DNA of 64,000 nt from Alviniconcha marisindica (taxonomy: Eukaryota > Mollusca > Gastropoda > Provannidae): the NCBI GenBank assembly GCA_018857735.1, contig JABMCL010002815.1, forward strand, positions 1,473,501-1,537,500. Reading direction: 5' to 3'. Each line of letters starts with the position of its first letter. The stretch's first letter is position 1. The notes under the pieces were generated by a model. It ran no database searches, was not told where the DNA came from, and saw only the letters and a list, made by a program, of their open reading frames with translations. Made by a program: the position numbers and the translations under genes. Positions 28,522 to 41,400 of the stretch are shown one piece after another.

Positions 28522-31500
28522 ATGAAGAAGCATGGCCAGTCTCTCTCCTCCCGGAACAGATCGGGCAAGAGTGACCGTGAAAATCCTGAAGGGGTCAGCA
28601 TCTTGAAAAAAAGCAAAGTCAAATTCACAGCCAGCCCTAGTCCGGCCAGAAAGTCTCCAGTCCCTAAAAGAACTCGCAAAAACGTCACAATTGAACCAGA
28701 ACCCCACTCCACTACAACTTGTACTGCTAGCGATACAAACACAAGTCCAGCCCAATCACCAATGAAGCGGAAAGGACCTCCAGGGGACAGCTCCAGTTTC
28801 CTGGAGCTGACACCAGAGTCGCTGAGTCAGATCAGCTCCATCATGCCTCCGGATGACTCGACCATGATGTCAAAGCACCACTCGCCGTTGAAGAAACGCC
28901 GACAGGCCGACAGGACTATGGAGCTGGCTGTGCAGCAAGCCAGAGGGGAGCCCGACGGTGCTGACGGCTCTTTCAGAAAGTCTCCCAAATCTCCAAAGGG
29001 GAAGGCGTCGAGGAAGCTTATGGGCATTCCTGAGGTGAGTCCTTCAAATTCTGGTGCTTTTGAAATTGCTAGTGCTAGTAGTAGTACTACTAGTAGTAGT
29101 ACTGCTGTGCTACAGTGCTAGCAAACTATCCCTCCAGTTCTTGAATTAAATTTTAGTTGACTTCGGGGGGGGGGTGGGGGGTGCATGTGTCCATGCATGC
29201 TCATGTGTGCAGAGCCCCCCCCCCCCCCCAACAATTCACTCTTTAGGTTTTTACACTGTGTGAATGTGTTATGCATGAACGAAATTTACTCTTTAAATTC
29301 CATAGTCAGGGTGATGACACCCCTTGAAAATCTGTCCGGTGGTTGATGACAACCAGTGATTTTTCACTGAGTGAGACAAACAGTCCAACATTGGCAATGC
29401 TATGTAATGCAACACATTGTTGAAGCTGTGATGGAGTAGTGAGTTCATGCTCCATATAATTATGATTATATGAATCAGTGATTAAAAATAAAATGTCTTC
29501 TAGTTCTAATTGATTTTTTTTTTTAGTCTAATAAAAAAATAATATAATCACCTTATGTGAACAGACAAAAAATATTGATTGATTCATTGATTGTCTTCTC
29601 GCTGTTCAGTGACTGTTGCCTTTCACTTTATGATCCATCACGTAAGCTGTAAAAAAAAGTAAGCGTAACTGTAAAGTGTAAGTGCATGTATGTGATTGTG
29701 AGATTATCGCAATGGTGTTTGAAGGCATGGCTAATTGCTATGCCAAACTGAAGCAAAAGCACTCTGAAGATTCAGCTGATGACAGTGGTTAACTCATACC
29801 AGCATGTGTGTTAAAATTTTAATTCTCTACAGCATGCAAAGCTGTATTTTGTTTTGTTGTGTTAGACTAACTCTACAGTTTCGTGCTTGACAAATATTTC
29901 ATTATTTATTAATAATAATATTATTGTAGGTGGAGGAAAGCCCGGTGAAGCTGAAAGTACACGACAAAGAGAACAGCACCATGGCAGCCCAGAAGACGAA
30001 GTGCATGAAGGTAATAATTATAGTTATAACAACAGTTATAGTTATCGCTGTAATTTATGTGTGTCAGCTGTCATGTTTGTTCAGAGCTTTGAGTTTGAGC
30101 CGCGGGGTAGGTGCTTTACAAATCTCCATTATTATTGTAATTATTATAGTTAAACTTAATAATAATGAATATTTATCTGCACATGCCTTTTTTCCTGTGA
30201 CTCTGAAAGTCTGAATCTAACAAGCACTTAAATTTTTTAATTAGATGAAGACTGGCGATAAATGTGTGATATGTTGTAATGAGCAGGGCCAGGGATGTAG
30301 CTCAGTTGGCTGAGTATTGAGTCCAGTGGGATGCTGACACAGTTTGACTTTGAGATGCCAGTGGCACAAGGGATTTTTTCCCCATAATCACTTTCTGTCC
30401 AGAAGTAAACATGGTGCTTAATGTCCACAGAAACTGTACGGCTTATTAGGGACGGGGGGAAGGGGGTATGGAGGTGGGGGGAGAGGGAGATTATATACCT
30501 ATCGCCACACTGTCACCACCAGAATGACTTCTGCATTAAGATGGGCAGTGATGAGAGCCATTTTAATCTTTCAGTAGGAAGTGATGGACAAAGTCACAAG
30601 ACAGTGTCCACAAACCACAACCTTTCTGAAGAGAAAGGAGAGCTGAAGTGGTATCAAACCGAGGTCCTTCTGCTTACCAGCCTAACACCTTACCACTAGG
30701 CCAAACCGGCTCACATTACAATCGTAACATTCTAACAATGACTGTAATAATTGTATAGGCCCAGTGTGCAGGCGCACGCATCAGCATCTACAGAAGTCCC
30801 TTGGATTAGACTGTTATTGTTAACCAAGGTCCCTCATGTGTGTGTTAGTCCATGTTAGACCTAGAGTTTGGTGGATTATGAACGCTAAAATAACCCACTG
30901 TGCACTAAAGAAAAAACACCCTGTGGAACGTTGTGATTCTCAGAGAGCAGAAAACTGCATCAGAGAGCAGAAAACAGTGCTATGTGAAAGCTGTCAAGAA
31001 TAACATCTGTGTGCACAAAAAAATTAAAAGCCCCAAGCATTGGTACTGATAGTGATACTGTGACAGTCAAATACCATTATTTAGAGTAATGTTAAATGTA
31101 GACACTAGAAAATCCAGCACACACTAGGCCAAGATAACCCTCAAACTCAAAGACAGATTAAGAAGAAGCAATAAATACAAATATCACACCCACTGTCTCC
31201 ACCTGAGTGCACAGATGACATCTTGAACTGAACCACAGTACACATTTGTTGATCCTTTTCAGCAAGTGTCATGTCTGCTAATGCTACAAATTCAAATACC
31301 AACAAAGCAAAAACCTGTAACAAAGCTCACACAAGTTGTTTAGAAGCTCAAAACTGCCTGTTGTGTAAATTTGCCCTGCCTGTAGAATCAACATGCAAGG
31401 GAGTTAATTGGCACTCAAAAGATGTCACAAATGCAACAACAGAAACCGTAGTCACATATATGGTAACCCTCAGCTGGCATAATATATGAGTAAATACAAG

Positions 31501-32154
31501 GTACATAAACTCCACCATAGGTACATCCTCTGAGATCGCCTACAGTAACTCACCTGGCATGTGAGTAAATGCAAGGTACATAAACTCCACCAGAGGTACA
31601 TCCTCTAAAATCACCTACAGTTACCGTAACACCTGGCATGCGAGTAAATGCAAGGTACATAAACTCCACCATAGGTACATCCTCTGAAATTGCCTACAAT
31701 AACTCACCTGGCATGTGAGTAAATGCAAGGTACATAAACTCCACCAGAGGTCCATCCTCTAAAATCACCTACAGTTACCGTAACATCTGGCATGTGAGTG
31801 AACACAAGGTACATAAACTCCACCAGAGGTACATCCTCTAAAATCACCTACAGTTACCATAACATCTTGCATGTGAGTAAATACTAAATACAAGGTACAT
31901 AAACTCCACCATAGGTACATCCTCTGAAATCGCCTACAGTAACTCACCTGGCATGTGAGTAAATACAAGGTACATAAACTCCACCAGAGGTACATCATCC
32001 ATTCACCCTGTGTGTATTTTGTTGGACAGGTACCTTTCAAACAGGCTGGCAAGAAGCTGAAGTCTTTCAAGACACTGAGCAGCAAGAACAAAGTGTCCAC
32101 CAAAGTCAAGAAACAGTTTGACAAGACACTGCCCAATGAAACAATGGGTGGGTA

Positions 32155-32226
<72 letters not shown>

Positions 32227-32397
32227 ATGCATGCATGTGTGTGCATGTGCAATACTAGTGTGTGTGTCACTGTGTGTGTGTGTGCATGCAACAGTGACAT
32301 AATCTTAAATATGATGGAGGTCACTTTACAGAAGATGGGTGTGTATGCATGCAACAGTGACATAAGCTTGAATATGATGGAGGTCACTTTACGGAAG

Positions 32398-32431
<34 letters not shown>

Positions 32432-35400
32432 TGAGCATCAATGTTGATATGATTGTGATAAACAGGTGTTATGATTATGATGTCTTTGGCTCAGTGGCTG
32501 CCATTGTCTTTAACTTCCTCTTATAATTTGAATGTTTTCTTCTCTTGTGTAATTCTCTGTAGTTAGCTGTAATAGTATAAGTGTCATGTTGCCATAATAT
32601 GATTATAAATGTCATGTTGCCATAATATGAGTATTTTCAAAAGTCTAAGAAATGTAAGCATGTTTACAGAACTTTTGAGATGAGATTTAAAAATTATTGG
32701 ACTTTTTTTTCTCCCTCAATAATGCTAAGTGGAACCAGTGTGTAGTTTTGCTCAGTTTATTGTAAAAAAAAAACTGTCAATGCCAATGGAATCAAAGTGA
32801 GTTGTAATTGTTTTGCATAATTTTGATGCTTATATTTTTAGGACTGTGCTTTTTAGAATATGTGCTAGATATTGGTGAGTTGTGGCTTGTGCAGTCTGTT
32901 TTGATAGTGTTCATTAGTATTAGCAGAAAACACATATAAAAAAAAGAAGTGAAAAACAAGCAAACACAGAAGTGCTTAGAGAAGAAATATAACTTATATT
33001 TGGATTCAGATCCAATCAATTTTTCTACGGTTTGTATCTTTATTTTCTGTTTTTCTCTTGGTAGTTCCGAAGAAACCCAAGCTGACCTGGAAGGAGAAGA
33101 AGAAGGAGCGCAAGATGGTGCGCAACAACTATGAACTGATTCAGAAAGCCAAAGGATTATGGGAGGACTTACGGAGGTGGGTGCTGTTTATTTATGTCTG
33201 AGTGTGCGGCATGATCTCCCTTGGCAAAGTGCCACTTGGTTGTATAGTAGATAATACTAACAGGCAGTATTTGTGCTTTAATCATTGGGAGGACTTATGG
33301 AGGTAGGTACAGTTTATTTATGTCTGAGTGTGCAGCATGATCTCCGTTGGCAAAGTGCCACTTGGTTGTATACTAACAGGCAATATTTTTGCTTTAATCA
33401 TTGGGAGATGGGAATGTAACGATAATAAATATGGATCATGGGGAATTTGTAGAGCGCATCCATCCATTCAAAGCACTTTACAACTTAATTACATGGGGTT
33501 GGTGTTACTTACTCAGTGAATAAATAGGCAGAAAATGAGAACATGCAGCTGTAACGAATGAGTTGTTTTTCCGTTTTACCCTTACAGACAGAAGTTGTCC
33601 GATGAGAAGCGGAAGGAGCTGTGTCAGGACTTGTACAGCAAGGTGGAGGGAAAAGTCAAAGAGGTAAGTCAGAGTCTGAGAGTGGCATCAGGAATGGGTC
33701 TCGATAGCTACCTCACCTCACATGAGCACGTATGGGCTTTCCTGAGTGCGTAAATGGTAATATTTTACGTGTTTCATCTGTAAATGGTAATATTTTACGT
33801 GTTTCATCTGTAAATGAGCGCAGTAGGGCAGGAAGCTGAGTGAAGCCTTTTGAGCAAGGTAAACCCACTTCCAATCCTTGTTCCATTCAACTGCCACTCT
33901 ACCGGCATCAGAAAGCTGCCATAAACCCACTTCCAACCCTTGTTCCATTCAACTGCCACTCTACCGGCTACAAAAAGCTGTTACCTTTCCCTTTCTGAGA
34001 ATCCCTTCCAGTTCAAGCAACAAAAAAGCTGATAACTTTTCCCTTTCTGAGAAACCATGCAGGCAGCACAAAGCTTTCCCATTTTGAGAATTCCTTCAGG
34101 CAACAAAAAGTTGTAATTTTGCTATGTCCGAGAAGTCCTTCAGGCAGCAAAAAGCTGTCATTTTCCTATGTCCGAGAAGTCCTTCAGGCAACAAAAAGCT
34201 GTAATTTTCCTCTGTCTGATAAGCCCTTCAGGCAACAAAAAGCTGTCATTTTCCTCCGTCTGATAAGCCCTTCAGACAACAAAAAGCTGTCATCTTCCTC
34301 TGTCTGATATAAGTGACAAGCCCTTCAGTCAACAAAAAGCTGTCATCTTCCTCTGTCTGATATAAGTGACAAGCCCTTCAGACAACAAAAAGCTGTCATC
34401 TTCCTCTGTCTGATATAAGTGACAAGCCCTTCAGACAACAAAAAGCTGTCATCTTCCTCTGTCTGATATAAGTGACAAGCCCTTCAGACAACAAAAAGCT
34501 GTCATTTTCCTCTGTTACTGTGAGAAGCCCTCCTGCCATCGCATTCCTGCTGTGACAAAGGGTGTTATGCAGTCTTCTTCGTCTCATGTCGCTGACTTGT
34601 CCACTCATCTGTCACCATTTTCCCTTTGCATCATGTTGACAGTTTCTGTGACAGTTTTAACATGTGTGTGTAAACTGTAATCACAGTGACATCTTGTAGT
34701 CTAACCTGTATGTAAACTGTAATCACAATGACATGTATTTTAACATGCATGTGAGCTATAATCACAATGACATGTGTGTAATCACAGTGACATGTTTAAA
34801 AAACAAACATGTATGTAAACTATAATCACAGTGACGTGTATTTTAACATGCATGTCAACTTTTTTGTAATCACAATGAGTTATGACATGTATTTTAATGT
34901 GTGTATACTCTAATCACGTTGTTCCCAATGAGTCAATGACATGTATTTTAACCTGTGTGTAAGCTGTAATCACATTGTTCACAATGACATGTATTTTAAC
35001 CTGTGTGTAAACTGTAATCACAATGACATGTATTTTATTTTTAATATGCACGTAAACTGTAATCACATGGTTCACAATGACATTGTATTTTAACATTTTA
35101 AATTTTATTGTATTTTAACATGTGTGTAAACTGACATGTTGTATTTGAACATGCGTGTGTAAATTGTAATCACATGGTTCACAATGACATTGTATTTTAA
35201 CATTTTAAATTTTATTGTATGTAAACGTGTGTAAACTGACATGTTGTATTTTAACATGCGTGCGTAAACTGTAATCGCAGTGACGTGTTGTGTTTGCAGC
35301 TGGCGGTGGTGCATGACTCGGCGCGCATCATTCAGTGTCTGGTGCAGTACGGGGGGCCCGAGTACCGCACCGCCATACTGGAGGAAATCAAACGTGGGTA

Positions 35401-38400
35401 CCGCTGCCGTGGTGTTGGTGTTCGCTCTTCACTGTCTTGTCTGCATCATAGCTCTGACAGACTACTTCGATCTTGTCTGTGATCATGGGAGCTCTTGGTC
35501 GGGTACTGCAGATGCAGAAATGAAGGTTAAGAAGCGCAGACCTGTTTAGTCTACGCATTTGGCGTAGAAATCTACACATTTGAAGCCCAAACTATGCATC
35601 TACACTTGCATTACACAAACTACGCAAATGACTTCGTTTCGGCTACGCGATAGCGACAAGCGTAATTCGGTCCTCTTTTTTGATGCGATCCTATTTTTGA
35701 CACAGCCGCCGTGTTCAAAAGGTACATGCGCCCGCTTATGATACGCGCGCATCAAGTCTTGCAATAGCAGCGCTGGTTTTGGCGCAAACATAGGTTCTGA
35801 ACACATCCGAAACTCCCTTCAGTTGGGAGAAAATGTCCGAGTCGAAGAAGCGAGCGTATGAAACTTCTTCAGAAGAAGACTCAGTGTTAGCCTCCAAAGG
35901 CTCTGCTGCTGCGATTAAAAGGAAGAAAGTTCCATCCCAGAAGTTTCTCCCAGCTGACCACTAAGCTTATCCATGTTTGGTTCCTTCAAGGAAAGGCAGC
36001 GAACTTGCTCTTTGCACCACCTGCAAATCGGACTTTTATCATGCAAGCATGGTGGTCGATTTGACTGTAAGCAACCTGTTGAGAGCAAGTCCTACAAGGA
36101 GTTCAAGGCGATTGGAAAGTTTTTTTCCAGCTTCAAGTCTGTCTCTTTCTCCATTTCCCCGCCCTTCCCCCCCTCTCTCATTTTAATGCAAACAAACTGA
36201 TATAGTTTTTCCGCACTTGTAAACATCGATAGCACTAGTCCGGAGAGTTATTTCCCTTGAGCAAATGTTTATCACCTTTACAAAGAACGTGCGTTGTGAT
36301 TGGCTACTTTGTTGGGGATCAGCCAATGAGAAAATTCGTTGCTCACACTGTTGTGAGGTCGGATTTTTTTGTACTAGGCTGTTGAGTAGGGTGCTTGCGG
36401 CCGGGGTTGACTGGCAGACTGGCGGACTGATCTGTACAACTGCACTCTCATTCTGAGTCAAGATGTTGGCTTTACAATTTTCCCACATTCACATGTGCAC
36501 GGCCCAGCAAGAGACCTGAACGGATCTACACCACTTGTGTGTGGCTGAGACCTTGGTAGCAGTGCCATGCTGTCGCCTTACGTTTATATTTTCAGGCACT
36601 GTGGTCTTCTGATTCTGAAAATTATATCAATTCAGTCAAGCTCATAGAAAGGATGAGAGAAAGTGTGTGCTTGGTGTGTGTGTATGTGTGTGTTGGACAA
36701 ACTGATTATCTTGTCTAAATTTGTAACTGAGATAGAAAGAACATACTACACTTACAGTGTTACACTACAGCAAAATAATTGTATTTGTTGTTTTATTAAG
36801 TTTGTATAGACAAAGTTTCTTGTGTGTTATTTTGACTCGTTGAGTGAGAATGAGAATCTGAATGTGTGAATGATAAATCAGTCCAGTTTCAACTGATGCA
36901 CTATGACTACACATTGTACCTCCTGACTACACATTTAGACTACCCAAACTACACTTGTGCATTTAAGGGGTAAACAGGTCTGCAAGCGGTTTCCGTTACT
37001 CTTTTCTGTATGTTTTGTGAGTGATCTGAGTTGAGAGAACCAGAAGCTGAATTGACCAGTCTTAGTCTGACAGATATTCTGGATGGAGGCCGGGAGATCA
37101 AAAGCACCGTTAGAATCGATGGTGAGCGAGATTGCATGTGTGTATACATGCGCGCTTGTGTGCATGCATGGGAGGTGCTTTTGGTATGAATAATAAAGTT
37201 CTTTGGAATTCGAGCTGATGGATTGGTTTTCACGCTGCTTGACCGTTGTGTGGTCTGCCCCCATTGTTTCAGCTCACGTGGCAGAACTAAGCAAAAACAA
37301 GTATGGCAAGTTCATCATCCGCAAACTGCTCAAGTATGGGTAAGTTGATGACTTTTGTGCTTGAATCTGTTTTTTCGTGTGTGTTTTTCTTTCCATGAAT
37401 GTATTATGATTTTGGTAAACATTTTGTTTTAAGTTGCTGTTGTTAATCGCTTTTATATAGCACAATTCTCTGCTTTCGAGCAGACTCACTGCGCTCGCAT
37501 TTGTGATTCTGCATGAGCGACTAGCTTTTTACAGCACGTTTTTGAATATCCACTGAAGTGGTGTACTTACAACGCTGGCATGGCTTTATTGAACCTAAAG
37601 GATGAGTATATTATTTCCCACTAAATACAGCATGTGTATCTTTTTCCTTTGTTTCAGCTCCAAAGCCCAGAGAGGATGCATAATCAAGGAGTTTCACGGC
37701 TGCGTTCGCAAGCTCATCAGACACAGGGAGGCGGCGGACATCGTCAACTACGCCTACAACGACTTTGCCAATGCCAGCCAAAGACTCTTCCTGTTGGAAG
37801 AATTCTATGGGCCAGCCTTCACTATGTTCAAAGTGCGTGCATGTGCGATATCTCTTCCCTCCTCCCAGGAAGGGAGTTATGTTTCAGTCAGTAACTTGTC
37901 TGCATAGCTGTGTTTTGGTGATGTATATTGTACTTTGTAACGTGGTCTTTTTGTGAGTTTGTTATTTTGGATGATGGTGAACAGACTGCTCCAGTTCAGT
38001 TTTCTTTCAGCGTTGTGTCGCAGTTTTCTTGATTCTCTGTATCATACCAACATCCACTTGCATTATTAGCAGGCTTTTTTTTTTTTTTTTTTTTTTTAAA
38101 TTGATTTAACGTCTCACTAATCCCTTGCAAGACATTTTTGGTATTTTGCCATGGCGACTGGGGAAACTTCCCTTGCTCCCTATTGACTTACAACTGCTGA
38201 AGGATCTTTTACATGTGTGTGCCAAGAAGCACACCAGTCCAGCATGTTTTTCGTCTTATCCAAGGAACTAAATGTTCAGTCCGCTATCTCTGCCAGACTA
38301 GAAGACAAGTACAGCACAGAGCCAGGGTCCTGAGGATCGAACCCAGGGCAAAACTCTGTCTGATGAATGTCTGGTGTAGAATCCCTTGGCCTCTTCGCCT

Positions 38401-41400
38401 CACTTTGATGAGTGCCATGGTTTGAAGAGCATGTCCACAGAGGCAGATGAATTGTGCTCGTAAATAAAATTGTCCACTGACGAAGCGGTGTTGACACTTA
38501 TGGCAGTGTAGTTTGTGTCCAAAGGCAAATAGTTCTGTGTTTTGAAGTCTGACATTATTCGATTGAGATGTGCTTTACTGTCCCTGACAGACGCAGTCCA
38601 CATGCAGCCTGTTTTTTATATTTTTTAGTTTGTGTCTAAAAGCAAATAGTTCTGTGTTTGAAGTCTGACGTCATTTGATTGAGACGTGCTTTGCTGACCC
38701 CAACAGACGCAGTCCACGCGCAGCCTGGATGACATCCTGCAGGCGCAGCCGGACAAGAAGGACATGATCATGCACAACCTGAAGGAGAGTCTCATGCCCC
38801 TCATTGACAAGTGAGCTGACCTTTACAGACTTTAGCCTGACATCACTGTCATTGACAAGTGGGATGACCTTTACAGTCTTTAGCCTGTCCTCACTGTCAT
38901 TGACAAGTGGGATGACCTTTACAGTCTTTAGCCTGACATCACTGTCGTCGATGAGTGAGCTGACCTTTACAGTCTTTAGCCCGACTTCACTATCATTGAG
39001 GAGTGAGCTGACCTTTACAGTCCTTAGCCTGTCCTCACTGTCATTGACAAGTGGGATGACCTTTACAGTCCTTAGCCTGACCTCACTATCACCGACAGGT
39101 GAGCTGACCTTTACAGTCTTTAGCCTGACTGCACTATAAATAAAAAGGGTCACCGTCTCATTGACAACTGAGCAGACAGTCTTCAGCCAGCTCTTACTGT
39201 CACTGACAGTTTGCGCTGATCTTTAGTCTTTAGCCAGCTCTTACTGTCACTGACAGTTTGCGCTGATCTTTACAGTCTTTAGCCAGCTCTTACCGTCACT
39301 GACAGTTTGCGCTGATCTTTACAGTCTTTAGCCTGCCCTTACTGTCACTGACAGTTTGCGCTGATCTTTACAGTCTTTAGCCAGCTCTTACTGTCACTGA
39401 CAGTTTGCGCTGATCTTTACAGTCTTTAGCCTGCCTTACCGTCACTGACAGTTTGCGCTGATCTTTACAGTCTTTAGCCTGCCCTTACTGTCACTGACAG
39501 TTTGCGCTGATCTTTACAGTCTTTAGCCTGCCCTTACCGTCACTGACAGTTTGCGCTGATCTTTACAGTCTTTAGCCTGCCCTTACCGTCACTGACAGTT
39601 TGCGCTGATCTTTACAGTCTTTAGCCTGCCCTTACCGTCACTGACAGTTTGCGCTGATCTTTACAGTCTTTAGCCTGCCCTTACCGTCACTGACAGTTTG
39701 CGCTGATCTTTACAGTCTTTAGCCTGCCCTTACCGTCACTGACAGTTTGCGCTGATCTTTACAGTCTTTAGCCTGCCCTTACCGTCACTGACAGTTTGCG
39801 CTGATCTTTACAGTCTTTAGCCTGCCCTTACTGTCACTGACAGTTTGCGCTGATCTTTACAGTCTTTAGCCTGCCCTTACCGTCACTGACAGTTTGCGCT
39901 GATCTTTACAGTCTTTAGCCTGCCCTTACCGTCACTGACAGTTTGCGCTGATCTTTACAGTCTTTAGCCTGCCCTTACTGTCAATGGCTGATTGACAAGT
40001 GAGCTGACCTTTACACTCTTTAGCTTGGCCTTGCTGCTAACAGTGGGTTGGGATCAGAGACAGTTTTGTGTGCGTTGGCATGTGTGATACTGCTACTGAT
40101 GAGCAGTTTGAGAATTGGCGCACAAGAATTGGCAATTTTTTTTCTTGTTCTCTTTCATGTGAATCAAGGTAATTATTACATGCGATTGATTTTGTGGCAT
40201 TCTTTCTTCCATCAGGCAAATCTTGGCTCTGTCAATGGTGCACAAGATCTTCTTTGATTTCTTCAAGTATGCGGATAGCAAACTTCAGAAGGTGAGTCTT
40301 CAGTTGCAAATAAGCAAGCCATGCACATTTTAGCACGGGCATGTGACAGTGTAATCTGACCACATTTGTAGAAAGGGCCTGTCATTCTTAAAGCACAGAA
40401 AATATTGCTGTCTGCACACGAACCAGCTGTTTTCGAATGGCATCATGTTCTGTGTGTAGGTGACTTGAGAAATTTTGTTGTTGTTGAAAAGTTGATGTCG
40501 CCCAAGCAGACCTGACTTCCTGCGGTAACTCTCACCTAGCGTGCCAGTAAATACAAGGTACAGAAACTCCACCAGAGGTACATCCTCAGGCAAAAAAAAT
40601 GGCCCGGTTCAGTTAAGTGTGTACAGTGCTGTGTTACAGTGACTGCGCATGACAATGTTTTGCCTGGTGCTCTGGACATGATGGAGGTCTTGAGGGAGTC
40701 GTTGATGTGAGTGAATGAATGACTGAATGAAAATGTATATATAGCGCATAAAAAACTTCCACAAAAAAGCTTGCATGTTCACAGCAACAGATAACACACA
40801 GTGTATACACGTAAGTTCTCGCAAGCTAAAAACTACCAATGAACACTCATACCAATAAAGTATAAACAGCCCTGACCCACCCACCCCTTTTCGCCCTGAT
40901 ATAACCATAATTCAACTTACTTACTTACTTACCCACCCCTTCCCAAAAGTGCAACTATACATAGTAGTTGAATGTAGAAATATATACAGTTACAAGTAAT
41001 GATAACAGAAAAAAGAATCGCACACACACACATGATAAACATGTTGCCGTGATAAAGCATGAGAGTGTTTTTTGCTAGGTTCTCTGGACTTGAGGGAGTG
41101 ATTGATCCACATGGTGCAATGATAATGCATGACAGTCTTTTGCTCGGTGCTCAGGATATGACGGAGGCCTTGAGGGAGTTGTTGATACGTATGGTGCAGC
41201 GATAAAACATGACAGTCTTTTGTTCGGTGCTCAGGACATGACGGAGGCCTTGAGGGAGTTGTTGATACGTATGGTGCAGTGATAAAACATGACAGTCTTT
41301 TTTCTCGGTGCTCAGGACATGACGGAGGCCTTGAGGGAATCGTTGATACACATGGTGCACACCAAGGAAGGAGCTCGGGTGGCCATGGCCTGCGTCTGGG

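Noticed and set aside
38671..39153. 160-codon minus-strand and 111-codon plus-strand repeat frames
   Set aside because: They come from the 48-bp array at the PUM3 exon 9 donor.
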